A DNA stretch of 41,583 nt from MD308 sp051888795 (GTDB lineage Bacteria; Bacillota; Clostridia; Lachnospirales; Lachnospiraceae): assembly GCA_051888795.1 (NCBI GenBank), contig JBJFCD010000173.1, forward strand, positions 1-41,583, written 5' to 3'. Under the pieces are notes generated by a model, which was not told the origin of the DNA, searched no databases, and saw nothing but the letters and a program-made list of their open reading frames with translations. Below, in pieces: positions 1 to 7,678 of the stretch; the first letter of the stretch is position 1; each line of letters starts with the position of its first letter. Position numbers and translations under genes: made by a program.

Positions 1-611
1 GCCCATTTTTGGAGGCTGTAAGTTTGTCCGTTGAACAGTTTTAGAATAACGCCAGTTGGATTTTCCATTCCGGCAAAAGCATTAGCTTCATCAGTATCAA
101 CATGCATAGCCAAAGCAAAATTCGGATGTACACGTACGATTACATCGGCAAAAATAAGAGAGCGTTCAAAACTGTTTGTGATGACAAATACGTTATCATT
201 ATCTTTTACACCCATTTGGATTGCCTGTACGGGGGTCATATGTATATGTCTTTTTGCAACGATGACTCCGTGGTCAAGCTCGAGTTCACCTGCTGGTCCG
301 ACCAATGTACAGCCAGGAGTGTCTTTTGTGTCACCTGACTGGCGAATGACGCCTTCAATGCCAAGTTTACGGCAGTCTGTTACAGAAATCTCTACTTGAG
401 TTTCTTTACGAAATGGACCAAGAACAGCAACGTTTTCAAAAGTTCCCTTTGGCCCTTTTACTGTTAAACGCTCTTCGCACACATATTGACCAGGCTGGCT
501 TAAATCTGCCTTAAAGGTTAATTCTTTGCCCTCTCCGAATAACACTTCAAAATCTTCACGGCACACATGAATATGACGTGCACTTGTCTCTATAGGTATT
601 GCAACTCCCAT
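1..611 (-). CDS. pduL: Phosphate propanoyltransferase (PduL family), 3' end cut by window
   Basis: The reverse strand reads open from an ATG at 611 to the window edge (about 203 codons), so the C-terminus is missing. PduL enzymes exchange CoA and phosphate on short acyl groups (propionyl- or acetyl-CoA to the acyl phosphate). Two His-rich zinc-site motifs typical of the family are visible: SARHIHV near residues 10-16 and KRHIHMTP in the middle of the protein. An AGGAAAGG ribosome site lies about 8 bases upstream of the start. No microcompartment shell gene is visible next to it, so a stand-alone role in acyl-phosphate formation or fermentation is likely. The gene is transcribed divergently from the small membrane gene at 798. 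The family call is firm; the physiological substrate is not shown. Confidence 0.9.
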   Translation of the reverse strand, partial: MGVAIPIETSARHIHVCREDFEVLFGEGKELTFKADLSQPGQYVCEERLTVKGPKGTFENVAVLGPFRKETQVEISVTDCRKLGIEGVIRQSGDTKDTPGCTLVGPAGELELDHGVIVAKRHIHMTPVQAIQMGVKDNDNVFVITNSFERSLIFADVIVRVHPNFALAMHVDTDEANAFAGMENPTGVILKLFNGQTYSLQKW

Positions 612-674
612 GACTGAATTCACCTTTCCTATTTGTTTGTATTTCACATTTATTAGTCTTGTCTCGTGCTTTCC

Positions 675-703
675 ATTTTAACAGAGTGCGTTCGGTTTTT
701 CAA
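675..703 (-). promoter_or_regulatory. sigma-A promoter for pduL
   Basis: The reverse strand carries TTGAAA (703-698), a 17-base spacer and TAAAAT (680-675), about 65 bases upstream of the pduL start. This is inferred from match to consensus only. Confidence 0.6.
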
Positions 704-716
704 TATGAAATATCCC

Positions 717-745
717 TTTTCATTCATAGAAAAATCGGATATACT
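717..745 (+). promoter_or_regulatory. Putative promoter for the small membrane gene
   Basis: TTTTCA at 717-722, 17 bases, then TATACT at 740-745, about 50 bases upstream of the ATG at 798. The -35 box is weak. It is divergent from the pduL promoter, with about 14 bases between them. Confidence 0.45.
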
Positions 746-797
746 GTAAGAAGAGAATTATGAAGCGTAACTTTATAAATAAGTAGGAGGAAAAGAT

Positions 798-1019
798 ATG
801 TTGGATTGCCTGAAAAATGTATGTGAGTCAGTAAAAGATTTCTTTCGCAGAGAATGGACAGTGGAGGAAAAGATTCTTGTTATTTTATGTTGTGTGATGT
901 TTGGTGTGATTAAAGGTTTTATGCTTGCGCCGATTAAGAAGGGTATCAGCTGCGGCAATAATAATGGAAATGTATATAATGAATTAGAAGAAGATGACTG
1001 GATTGATGACGAAGATTAG
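798..1019 (+). CDS. Small single-span membrane protein, unknown function
   Basis: A 73-residue protein with a strong TAGGAGG ribosome site 8 bases before the ATG. It has an amphipathic N-terminal part (residues 1-25, rich in K/R/E/D), one hydrophobic segment (about 26-44, with a Cys pair) and a strongly acidic C-terminal tail ending in EEDDWIDDED. I do not recognise a named family. It is followed directly by a terminator, so it is probably a monocistronic gene. Nothing in the sequence indicates a specific role. Confidence 0.7.
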   Translation: MLDCLKNVCESVKDFFRREWTVEEKILVILCCVMFGVIKGFMLAPIKKGISCGNNNGNVYNELEEDDWIDDED

Positions 1020-1040
1020 GGCAGATTATAAAGAAGTTTT

Positions 1041-1073
1041 GGCACTTTGTCACCGTTGACAAAGTGCCTTTTT
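1041..1073 (+). terminator. Rho-independent terminator after the small membrane gene
   Basis: A perfect 12-bp stem (GGCACTTTGTCA and its complement) with a CCGT loop is followed by TTTTT. The right arm contains the -35 box of the glnA promoter, so terminator and promoter overlap. Confidence 0.85.
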
Positions 1074-1084
1074 GTATTTATAAT
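1056..1084 (+). promoter_or_regulatory. Consensus sigma-A promoter of glnA
   Basis: TTGACA (1056-1061), exactly 17 bases, TATAAT (1079-1084): a full consensus promoter. The predicted transcript starts near 1090-1092, giving a leader of about 90 bases before the glnA ATG at 1181. Confidence 0.85.
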
Positions 1085-1101
1085 CAGTACATGCGAACAA
1101 A

Positions 1102-1136
1102 GGCGTTCTCATCCTTGTATGAGAGCGCCCTTTTTT
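1102..1136 (+). terminator. Attenuator-like terminator inside the glnA leader
   Basis: An 11-bp stem (1102-1112 with 1119-1129, one G-T pair) and a CCTTGT loop are followed by six T. It begins about 10 bases after the predicted start of transcription and lies about 45 bases before the glnA ribosome site, so it must be read through for glnA expression. Because an ANTAR-type antiterminator gene follows glnA, regulated read-through is a reasonable inference. Confidence 0.7.
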
Positions 1137-1180
1137 ATCTGTGAGAAATAGAGATTTTGGGATAATTAGGAGGAACCGTA

Positions 1181-2512
1181 ATGAATAATTACACGAGAGA
1201 AGATATTCTAAGAATGGTAGAAGAGGAAGATGTAGGATTTATCCGACTTCAGTTTACAGATATTTTTGGGACTTTGAAAAATATTGCTATCACTACAAGT
1301 CAGCTTGAGAGAGCGCTTGATAATCAGATCATGTTTGACGGTTCTTCTATTGACGGATTTGCCAGAGTTGAAGAGTCAGATATGTATTTGTTCCCCGATC
1401 TGAATACTTTTGAAATATTCCCATGGAGACCTCAGCAGGGAAAAGTAGCACGTATGATCTGTGACGTGCATCAGGCAGATGGAACCGTCTTTAAGAGTGA
1501 TCCAAGATATGTTTTAAAGACTGTTCTGGCAGACGCGGCAGAGATGGGATATGAATTTCAGGTAGGACCGGAATGTGAATTTTTCCTGTTCCATACAGAT
1601 GACGACGGACTTCCGACAACAATTTCTCATGAAAAAGCAGGATATTTTGACCTCGGACCTTTGGATCTTGGAGAGAATGCGAGACGGGACATTGTTCTTA
1701 CAATGGAAGATATGGGATGTGGAATTGAAGCTTCTCACCATGAGGTAGCTCCTGCGCAGCATGAGATTGATATAGAGTATGATGAGGCACTGTCTACTGC
1801 TGATAATATTATGACTTTTAAGTTGGTCGCCAAGACGATTGCGAAAAGACATGGGCTTCATGCAACATTCATGCCAAAGCCGAAGTACGGAATCAATGGT
1901 TCCGGAATGCATATTAATATGTCTTTGCACAAAGAAGGAGTCAATATTTTCTATGATGAGAATGATATAAATGGGCTCAGCAAAGAAGCATACTACTTTA
2001 TTGGTGGAATTATGCAGCATATGAAGGCAATCAGTTTTATCACAAATCCGATCGTTAATTCTTATAAACGTCTGATTCCAGGATATGAAGCACCGGTATA
2101 TATCGCATGGTCAGCAAAAAACAGAACGCCATTGATCCGTATACCTAGTTCAAAGGGGGGATCTGCAAGAGTGGAACTTCGTAGCCCTGACCCGGCAACA
2201 AATCCTTATCTTGCACTTGCTGTTTGCCTTGCCGCAGGAATTGATGGAATAAAAAATAAGATTTTGCCTCCGGATAGTGTGGAGTGTAATCTGTATGAGA
2301 TGACAGCAGAAGAAAGAGAAGCTGCGGGCATCGAGAGACTTCCGAGAAGTCTCAGTGAAGCAGCACATGAGTTTGAAAAGGATGAGTTTATTCAGAGTGT
2401 TCTTGGGGAAGATCTTTCCAGAAAGTATCTGAATGCGAAGAAAGAAGAGTATGAGGATTACGGCTTACAGGTTACGGAGTGGGAGCTTACAAAGTATTTG
2501 CAGAGATTTTAA
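1181..2512 (+). CDS. glnA: Glutamine synthetase type I
   Basis: A 443-residue GlnA, which condenses glutamate, ammonia and ATP to glutamine in the cytoplasm and is a dodecamer in this family. Visible motifs are the DGSSIDGF segment (53-60), the metal-binding PECEFF segment (130-135), the NGSGMHINMSL loop and the substrate-binding stretch around APVYIAWSAKNR. The length matches the short GSI-alpha class of Firmicutes, and no adenylylation-site segment typical of GSI-beta is seen. The ribosome site is TTAGGAGG, 7 bases before the ATG. The gene sits behind a consensus promoter and an attenuator-like hairpin, and is followed 48 bases later by an ANTAR regulator, an arrangement known in clostridia (NitR-like). 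Identification is secure. Confidence 0.97.
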   Translation: MNNYTREDILRMVEEEDVGFIRLQFTDIFGTLKNIAITTSQLERALDNQIMFDGSSIDGFARVEESDMYLFPDLNTFEIFPWRPQQGKVARMICDVHQADGTVFKSDPRYVLKTVLADAAEMGYEFQVGPECEFFLFHTDDDGLPTTISHEKAGYFDLGPLDLGENARRDIVLTMEDMGCGIEASHHEVAPAQHEIDIEYDEALSTADNIMTFKLVAKTIAKRHGLHATFMPKPKYGINGSGMHINMSLHKEGVNIFYDENDINGLSKEAYYFIGGIMQHMKAISFITNPIVNSYKRLIPGYEAPVYIAWSAKNRTPLIRIPSSKGGSARVELRSPDPATNPYLALAVCLAAGIDGIKNKILPPDSVECNLYEMTAEEREAAGIERLPRSLSEAAHEFEKDEFIQSVLGEDLSRKYLNAKKEEYEDYGLQVTEWELTKYLQRF

Positions 2513-2560
2513 ACACTTTCTGTTGCAACATTAGAAAAAAGCAGAGCAGGAGGTGGAAAA

Positions 2561-3106
2561 TTGGTTGGAATAATCGTTGTATTTCCCAACAAGGACAACG
2601 CAGCCAATATCCGAAATTTACTGGTCAGAAGCGGCATAAATGTCACTGGGGTCTGTACGAGTGGTGCGCAGGCAATGCATTATGCGGATTCTGTGGATGA
2701 AGGGATTGTTGTATGCGGCTATAAATTAAAAGATATGATGTATACAGATCTTCGAGAATATTTGCCCAGACAATTTGAGATGCTTCTGATTGCGTCGCCG
2801 GATAAATGGAGTAATGGTGAAGTGGAAGGGGTTATGGGGCTTTCTATGCCCTTAAAAGCATATGATCTTATCAATACTATGGAGATGATGCTTCAGACGT
2901 TAGATCGTAGAAGAAAGAAGCGGAAGAAAGAGCTTAAAACTCGTAACCCTGAACAACAGGCGTTGATCAAACAGGCAAAAGAGCTTCTTATGGCGCGTAA
3001 TAATATGACTGAAGAGGAGGCACACAGATATCTCCAGAAAAGCAGCATGGATAGCGGTACTAACATGGTAGAGACAGCAGAGATGGTACTCAGTGTAATG
3101 TCATAA
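2561..3106 (+). CDS. ANTAR-domain RNA-binding antiterminator (NasT/NitR-like)
   Basis: A 181-residue protein starting at TTG, chosen because AGGAGGTGG ends 4 bases before it. Residues 1-115 have a response-regulator-like fold pattern, but the usual phospho-acceptor Asp is not evident: the expected position reads VVCGYKLKD. This suggests a pseudo-receiver that is not phosphorylated. A basic linker (RRRKKRKKE) leads to a C-terminal ANTAR domain (about 130-178, with the pattern LIKQAKELLMARNNMTEEEAH). ANTAR proteins bind paired RNA hairpins and prevent termination. Its position right after glnA suggests nitrogen-responsive control of glnA or other nitrogen genes. Whether it acts on the glnA leader is inference. 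Confidence 0.85.
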   Translation: MVGIIVVFPNKDNAANIRNLLVRSGINVTGVCTSGAQAMHYADSVDEGIVVCGYKLKDMMYTDLREYLPRQFEMLLIASPDKWSNGEVEGVMGLSMPLKAYDLINTMEMMLQTLDRRRKKRKKELKTRNPEQQALIKQAKELLMARNNMTEEEAHRYLQKSSMDSGTNMVETAEMVLSVMS

Positions 3107-3158
3107 TGGGAAAAATATATAGTATGTTTGTGGAATAGGTGATTTGGAGGAAATGTAT

Positions 3159-4013
3159 ATGAAATTTACAAAAATGCATGGTCTGGGAAATGACTATGTC
3201 TATGTAAACTGTTTTCAGGAAAAGATTGAGAATCCGCCGGCTGTGGCAAGATTTGTGAGAGACAGACATTTCGGAATAGGGTCGGACGGACTGATTATGA
3301 TTAACCCGTCTGAAAAAGCAGATTTTGAGATGGAGATGTATAATGCGGATGGTTCCCGGGGTGAGATGTGTGGCAATGGGATACGTTGCGTAGGAAAATA
3401 TGTGTATGATTATGGATTGACAGATAAAACACGTATATCTGTAGAAACTCTTGGTGGCATCAAATATCTGGACCTGATTGTTGAAGATAACAAAGTAAAA
3501 TATGTAAAGGTGAATATGGGAACACCGGGGCTTGCTCCGGAATGCATTCCTATTGTGATGGAAGATGCGAAAGCAGAGAGTGTGATTAACGAGCCGATTA
3601 TTGTTGATGGGAAAGAATATCATATGACTGGGGTTTCCATGGGAAATCCACATACGGTTGTTTATATTGAAGATGTGAAAGGACTTGATATTGAAAAAGT
3701 AGGACCATTGTTTGAAAACCATGTGAGATTTCCGAAACGTATCAACACAGAATTTGCGAAGGTGATCAATCGTCAGACTGTAGAGATGCGGGTATGGGAG
3801 AGAGGATCGGGAGAAACTCTTGCCTGCGGAACAGGGGCCTGTGCAGTGGCAGTCTCCAGTATATTAAATGGATTTACAGATGAAACATTAACTGTGAAGC
3901 TTCTTGGTGGAGACCTTAACATCGAATGGAACAGAGAAGAAAATCTGGTATATATGACAGGACCGGCAACCGTTGTATTTGACGGTGAAATAGATATTAC
4001 AGATATGAAATAA
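3159..4013 (+). CDS. dapF: Diaminopimelate epimerase
   Basis: A 284-residue DapF that converts LL-diaminopimelate to the meso form for lysine and peptidoglycan synthesis. Both catalytic cysteines are visible, in EMCGNGIRC (Cys71) and ACGTGACAV (Cys223). The start at 3159 (MKFTKMHGLGND) is preferred over upstream in-frame starts because GGAGG at 3146-3150 is 8 bases before it. The gene lies 16 bases upstream of dapL and shares its pathway, since DapL makes the substrate of DapF. Identification is secure. Confidence 0.96.
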   Translation: MKFTKMHGLGNDYVYVNCFQEKIENPPAVARFVRDRHFGIGSDGLIMINPSEKADFEMEMYNADGSRGEMCGNGIRCVGKYVYDYGLTDKTRISVETLGGIKYLDLIVEDNKVKYVKVNMGTPGLAPECIPIVMEDAKAESVINEPIIVDGKEYHMTGVSMGNPHTVVYIEDVKGLDIEKVGPLFENHVRFPKRINTEFAKVINRQTVEMRVWERGSGETLACGTGACAVAVSSILNGFTDETLTVKLLGGDLNIEWNREENLVYMTGPATVVFDGEIDITDMK

Positions 4014-4029
4014 AAAGGAGTGTAGAAAA

Positions 4030-5244
4030 ATGTTTAAAGTAAACGAGGATTATTTGAAATTACCAGGAAGCTATCTTTTTTCCACAATCGGAAAAAAAGT
4101 AGTGGCATTTACGGAGGCAAATCCGGACAAAAAGATTATTCGCCTTGGAATTGGTGATGTGACACAGCCATTGGCACCAGCCATTATTGACAGCCTCCAC
4201 AGTGCGGTAGATGAGATGGCACATGCGGAAACTTTCCATGGTTATGCACCGGATCTTGGATATGAATTTTTGAGAAGTGCAATGGCGAAAAATGACTATC
4301 AGGATAGAGGGTGTGATATCAGAGCTGATGAAATCTTTATTTCTGATGGCGCAAAATGTGATTCTGGTAATATCCAGGAGATATTTGCAAAGGATAATAA
4401 AATCGCAGTATGCGATCCTGTATATCCTGTATATGTAGACACAAATGTTATGGCAGGCCGTACCGGAATTTACGATCCGAAGACAGAGACATGGAGTAAT
4501 GTCATCTATATGCCTTGTACAAAAGAGACAAATTTTGCACCGGAACTTCCGAAAGAGACACCGGATATTATTTATCTTTGTTTCCCGAATAATCCGACAG
4601 GTTCTACGATTACAAAAGACCAGCTCCAGGAATGGGTTGATTATGCTAATAAAGTAGGTGCGGTTATTATCTATGATGCTGCCTATGAAGCATACATTTC
4701 CGAAGAAAATGTACCACATACAATTTATGAATGTGAAGGTGCAAGAACCTGCGCAATCGAACTTAGAAGTTTTTCGAAAAATGCAGGCTTTACCGGAGTG
4801 AGACTGGGAGCAACGGTTATTCCGAAAGATTTGAAAGCTGGGGATGTTATGGTTCATTCTCTGTGGGCAAGACGTCATGGCACGAAATATAATGGAGCAC
4901 CGTATATTGTTCAGAAGGCCGGAGAGGCAGTTTATTCTGAAGCAGGAAAAGCACAGTTAAAAGAACAGGTTGCATATTATATGAATAATGCAAAAGTTAT
5001 CTATGAAGGATTAAAATCTGCAGGATATAACGTATCCGGCGGTGTGAATTCGCCATATATCTGGCTTCAGACACCGGATAATATGACATCATGGGAATTT
5101 TTCGATTATCTTCTTGAGAAAGCAAATGTAGTTGGAACACCGGGATCAGGATTTGGACCGAGCGGAGAAGGATATTTCAGACTAACTGCGTTTGGTAGTT
5201 ATGAAAATACTGTAGAGGCTATTGAAAGAATTAAAAAGATGTAA
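4030..5244 (+). CDS. dapL: LL-diaminopimelate aminotransferase
   Basis: A 404-residue class I/II aminotransferase that makes LL-diaminopimelate directly from tetrahydrodipicolinate and glutamate, the short lysine route used by many Clostridia. The pyridoxal-phosphate lysine is in SFSKNAGF (Lys250), and the family motif FPNNPTGS is at 185-192. The N-terminus (YLKLPGSYLFSTI) and GIGDVTQPL are characteristic of DapL. An AAAGGAG ribosome site precedes the ATG. It forms an operon with dapF and ends at a strong hairpin. Confidence 0.96.
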   Translation: MFKVNEDYLKLPGSYLFSTIGKKVVAFTEANPDKKIIRLGIGDVTQPLAPAIIDSLHSAVDEMAHAETFHGYAPDLGYEFLRSAMAKNDYQDRGCDIRADEIFISDGAKCDSGNIQEIFAKDNKIAVCDPVYPVYVDTNVMAGRTGIYDPKTETWSNVIYMPCTKETNFAPELPKETPDIIYLCFPNNPTGSTITKDQLQEWVDYANKVGAVIIYDAAYEAYISEENVPHTIYECEGARTCAIELRSFSKNAGFTGVRLGATVIPKDLKAGDVMVHSLWARRHGTKYNGAPYIVQKAGEAVYSEAGKAQLKEQVAYYMNNAKVIYEGLKSAGYNVSGGVNSPYIWLQTPDNMTSWEFFDYLLEKANVVGTPGSGFGPSGEGYFRLTAFGSYENTVEAIERIKKM

Positions 5245-5251
5245 AATTATA

Positions 5252-5289
5252 ACACGGCTGTATCATTCTTATGTTTGATACAGCCGTGT
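5252..5289. terminator. Probable bidirectional terminator between dapL and the PrdA-like gene
   Basis: A 14-bp stem (ACACGGCTGTATCA with its complement) and an 11-base loop lie between two convergent genes. The T-run is short on both strands, so efficiency is uncertain. Confidence 0.6.
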
Positions 5290-5355
5290 TTGTCTAATTG
5301 TTATTGTATTCCAGATTTATCAGATATATCGGGGTGAATGAAACTCATCTAATCA

Positions 5356-5775
5356 CTAGATTGGGAGTTCCAAATAAATATCCTTACCTTCTTTAATAGA
5401 AATAACAACTTTACCATTTTTTACAGTTGCTACAACACCTTCTACACTTCCGTTAATTGACGGAATGTCTTCACCAGATGTTTCTTTGGCAGGTGCCTCC
5501 TTGGCAGGTGCCTCTTCAACAACTTCTTTGATTCCATCTACATTATCTGCTGTAAGTGGAGCAAGGGAATCACTTGTTTTGGTTAATTTCGCTCCTAATA
5601 CCTGACCGATTGTCAGGCAACCATCCAGATTTAATAATCCTGAATCAACTAATTCATCAAAGATAGCCGGATCTTCAAGATTTGATGGTTCAATTATAAT
5701 ACCGGCTTCTGCTCTACAGCACAGAACAGCAGGATCTTTTGCATGCGCTTTTGCGGTTTCCGCTGTAATGGACAT
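5356..5775 (-). CDS. Short PrdA N-terminal-like protein (proline reductase-related)
   Basis: A 139-residue protein. The start at 5775 (MSITAETAKAHAKDPAVLCC) is chosen because GAGGAGG is 8 bases upstream; a second ATG two codons earlier is too close. The first 80 residues (DPAVLCCRAEAG, NLEDPAIF, LVDSGLL, CLTIGQVLGAKL) resemble my memory of the N-terminus of the D-proline reductase proprotein PrdA. The Cys-processed catalytic part is absent. It is replaced by an Ala/Pro/Glu-rich linker (APAKEAPAKE) and a short beta-rich tail that looks like a small lipoyl/biotinyl-type or OB-like module. No other prd gene is in the window. The function of this free-standing form is unknown. Confidence 0.6.
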   Translation of the reverse strand: MSITAETAKAHAKDPAVLCCRAEAGIIIEPSNLEDPAIFDELVDSGLLNLDGCLTIGQVLGAKLTKTSDSLAPLTADNVDGIKEVVEEAPAKEAPAKETSGEDIPSINGSVEGVVATVKNGKVVISIKEGKDIYLELPI

Positions 5776-6010
5776 ACTCATTACCTCCTCTTAGTATATG
5801 TTTGATTTCAGTATAGTATTCTGAAATTATAAATTCCAATTGTTTTTCAGAATATATTTATAGATACGTTCTATATTTTGCGCCGGGTTTCTGTAGAATT
5901 ACTCAAAATAATATTGTAATTGAGATGATTTCGTATGATATAATGGTATTGTCAGATAAATATAAAAAAATGCAAAAGAATAAAGAAATTTAAAAATCTA
6001 AAAAAACTAC

Positions 6011-6038
6011 TTGATTTTTATCGAATTGCTGTTATAAT
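6011..6038 (+). promoter_or_regulatory. sigma-A promoter for the tRNA pair
   Basis: TTGATT (6011-6016), 16 bases, TATAAT (6033-6038), ending 26 bases before tRNA-Gln. Confidence 0.65.
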
Positions 6039-6064
6039 AATATTTGTTCGCTGAACAAAACCAT

Positions 6065-6135
6065 TGCGGATTGGTGTAATGGCAGCACAGCAGACTCTGA
6101 CTCTGTTAGTAGAGGTTCGAGTCCTCTATCCGTAG
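6065..6135 (+). tRNA. tRNA-Gln (anticodon CTG)
   Basis: The acceptor stem TGCGGAT pairs with ATCCGTA. The anticodon loop CTCTGAC gives anticodon CTG, and the T arm is AGAGG-TTCGAGT-CCTCT. CCA is not encoded. The cloverleaf was read by eye. Confidence 0.9.
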
Positions 6136-6151
6136 TTCCTTGGCAGGGGCG

Positions 6152-6184
6152 CCGGATGTAGTTGATACATCCGGTTCTTTTTTT
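6152..6184 (+). terminator. Hairpin with T-tract between the two tRNAs
   Basis: The stem CCGGATGTA with its complement and a GTTGA loop is followed by TTCTTTTTTTT. It probably ends tRNA-Gln transcription or makes tRNA-Pro expression partial, since no separate promoter for tRNA-Pro is obvious. Confidence 0.75.
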
Positions 6185-6258
<74 letters not shown>

Positions 6259-6273
6259 CTGGAACTAATGAAT

Positions 6274-6314
6274 ACCACAAAGCTTGAAAATACAGGCTTT
6301 GTGGTGTTTTTTTA
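6274..6314 (+). terminator. Terminator after tRNA-Pro
   Basis: The stem ACCACAAAGC (6274-6283) pairs with GCTTTGTGGT (6296-6305), followed by GTTTTTTT. Confidence 0.88.
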
Positions 6315-6375
6315 TTCCAAATTATTTCTTGGAAAAATCAAAAAATCCGTTTCTTGTCTCTTGGTACTAAAAAAA

Positions 6376-6478
6376 GTACTAAAAATTTTATAAGAATGTA
6401 TTTGGGCATCTGAATGCTATATAAATAAGTCTGACGCCGCCAGAGAGATTTGAAATTTGACACAAATATGTTTTTGCT
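6376..6478. repeat. 103-bp direct repeat, left copy
   Basis: Identical to 27483-27585 except at one base (T at 6474, C at 27581), in the same orientation. Both copies are preceded by further TACTAAAAA words, and both are followed on the right by a piece of a tyrosine recombinase gene read on the reverse strand. This fits left and right ends of an integrated element, or ends of two related elements. No protein-coding meaning was recognised in the repeat itself. Confidence 0.85.
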
Positions 6479-6487
6479 GTGTCAAAT
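6455..6487. repeat. Perfect 10-bp inverted repeat across the edge of the left direct repeat
   Basis: ATTTGACACA (6455-6464) and TGTGTCAAAT (6478-6487) are separated by 13 bases. The right-hand repeat copy has only the first arm, so this hairpin is specific to the left junction. Confidence 0.6.
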
Positions 6488-6620
6488 AAAAGTAAAACAC
6501 GTTTTCCGGCTGCAGTTTTTGTCTCATCAGCAGCAGTGACGGGTTTTACACGAACAACAGTGTGTTTTATGTTAATAGCATTATGGTTTTCAATATCAGC
6601 TTCAGTGAAGAATTGATAAT
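6479..6620 (-). pseudogene. Tyrosine recombinase (integrase) middle fragment
   Basis: The reverse strand can be read as about 47 open codons containing TEADIENHNAINIKHTVV and, further on, KTAAGKRVLLL. This resembles the segment between the first catalytic Arg helix and the beta hairpin of phage-type integrases (the pattern DID...I.I..T....KT.AGKR). No start and no catalytic C-terminal part are present, and the reading runs into the 103-bp repeat. The match is from pattern memory and is short. Confidence 0.45.
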
Positions 6621-6623
6621 AAT

Positions 6624-7268
6624 CTATTGATTGTGATGTTTTTCATCTTTTTTTAATCGATAAATACCTTTCCCAATTTTTTCTATAATTTTTCTTTCGG
6701 TCAATGATTTCAACAACCTTTGTAATTGGCGTCTGCTACAGTGCAAATGTATAGCAGTTGCTTCTACTCCCTGCAAGCACTGACTGGGACATTCAAATTT
6801 CAGATAGTGTAAGAGTTTTTTTTCAAGAGTTGTAAAAAAGGCCTCTGATTGTGAAAACAGAAACATTTTATGTGCAATGGAATGTGAAAGGAACCGTAGA
6901 AAAGCAGTATCATATAGTAAATCGTTTCTGCATTCATATAATGGAAGCTCAATACAGGTTACTTTTTGAGTTGCTTCGACAAAAAAAGGAAGAGCAGGTT
7001 CTCCACAAAATTCAATATCACCTAATAAAGTAAATTCCTGTAACAGACAGACCGGATAGCGACTATTATCTTCACGAACAGAATAAATCAGGACACTGCC
7101 TTCTACAAGAAACTGAAGAAAGCAAGCAGAATTGTGGATGTTATTTAAAATCTCATTCCGATCATATTGATATAATCGAAAAGAAAGATTTTTGGTATCG
7201 AAGAGAGTTTCAAAGTTGTATTGTTTCAGATAATTATTAAGTAATTGTTCGTTTTTGATTTGCTTCAT
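6624..7268 (-). CDS. Crp/Fnr-family transcriptional regulator
   Basis: A 214-residue protein with an N-terminal cyclic-nucleotide-binding-like beta barrel (about 25-130) and a C-terminal winged helix (about 165-205, HCSRRQLQRLLKSLTERK). The start at 7268 (MKQIKNEQLLN) is preferred because GAGGTG lies 5 bases upstream; earlier in-frame ATGs have no ribosome site. No Fe-S cysteine cluster pattern of FNR is seen, and the cAMP phosphate-binding RS pair is not evident, so the ligand is unknown. A near-perfect TTGTG/CACAA palindrome at 7294-7313 just upstream suggests autoregulation. The gene sits immediately inside the left end of the island. Confidence 0.8.
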   Translation of the reverse strand: MKQIKNEQLLNNYLKQYNFETLFDTKNLSFRLYQYDRNEILNNIHNSACFLQFLVEGSVLIYSVREDNSRYPVCLLQEFTLLGDIEFCGEPALPFFVEATQKVTCIELPLYECRNDLLYDTAFLRFLSHSIAHKMFLFSQSEAFFTTLEKKLLHYLKFECPSQCLQGVEATAIHLHCSRRQLQRLLKSLTERKIIEKIGKGIYRLKKDEKHHNQ

Positions 7269-7293
7269 CTTGCACCTCAAATTTTTTCTTTCC

Positions 7294-7313
7294 ATTGTGC
7301 CATATGACACAAT
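7294..7313. promoter_or_regulatory. Crp/Fnr-type palindromic operator
   Basis: ATTGTGCCATATGACACAAT is a 20-bp palindrome with a single mismatched pair, resembling the CRP/FNR half-site spacing (TGTG-N8-CACA). It lies 26 bases upstream of the regulator start and 15 bases before the divergent remnant gene. Confidence 0.55.
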
Positions 7314-7328
7314 GAAAATCAAGATTTT

Positions 7329-7502
7329 ATGCTATATTATTGCATAAGAGGAGGAAACAAAACAGAATTAGTAGTAGGAGTTTCAGTGAGTGCCTCAGTT
7401 TTCACATTGATGATTGCACTGGGAGATATTTTGGCTTGGGAGGAAGTTCTGTTATATCACGATTGTATGGACAGGAAAAGTACGAAGACGGTACATGGTT
7501 AA
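7329..7502 (+). pseudogene. Truncated hydrophobic protein remnant
   Basis: An open frame of 57 codons from the ATG at 7329, with an internal AGGAGG and then a membrane-like stretch (LVVGVSVSASVFTLMIALG) followed by LAWEEVLLY and a stop. It is divergent from the Crp-family gene and shares its operator, which is typical of a regulator-target pair. The target appears to have been cut to its first transmembrane segment. The family is not recognisable. Confidence 0.3.
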
Positions 7503-7678
7503 GCGCATTTTGTTTTACTCCGTTTTAATTTTTGTGTCAATCGTTTCCTATGGTGTGACAATGCTTAGGATGTAACAAATAGATATGCTTTTTGCTGATT
7601 AATATTCATTTGTTGCCCTTTAAAAATCAATAGTGTAATATAATTTATACGAACAAATTTTAGGAGGAAGGAAGTGCG

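Noticed and set aside
1041..1068. Hairpin with a possible ACCGTT hexaloop (A1, G4), as in ANTAR target RNAs
   Set aside because: The loop closes further by an A-T pair, the element is followed by its own T-run as terminator of the upstream gene, and it lies upstream of the predicted glnA transcription start.
4060..4878. Long reverse frame inside dapL
   Set aside because: A shadow of a clearly identified gene, rich in Cys, Ile and Arg with no ribosome site or domain.
7531..7560. Second Crp-type palindrome upstream of the AraC gene
   Set aside because: TTGTGTCA and TGTGACAA are not proper inverse arms and the spacing is too long.
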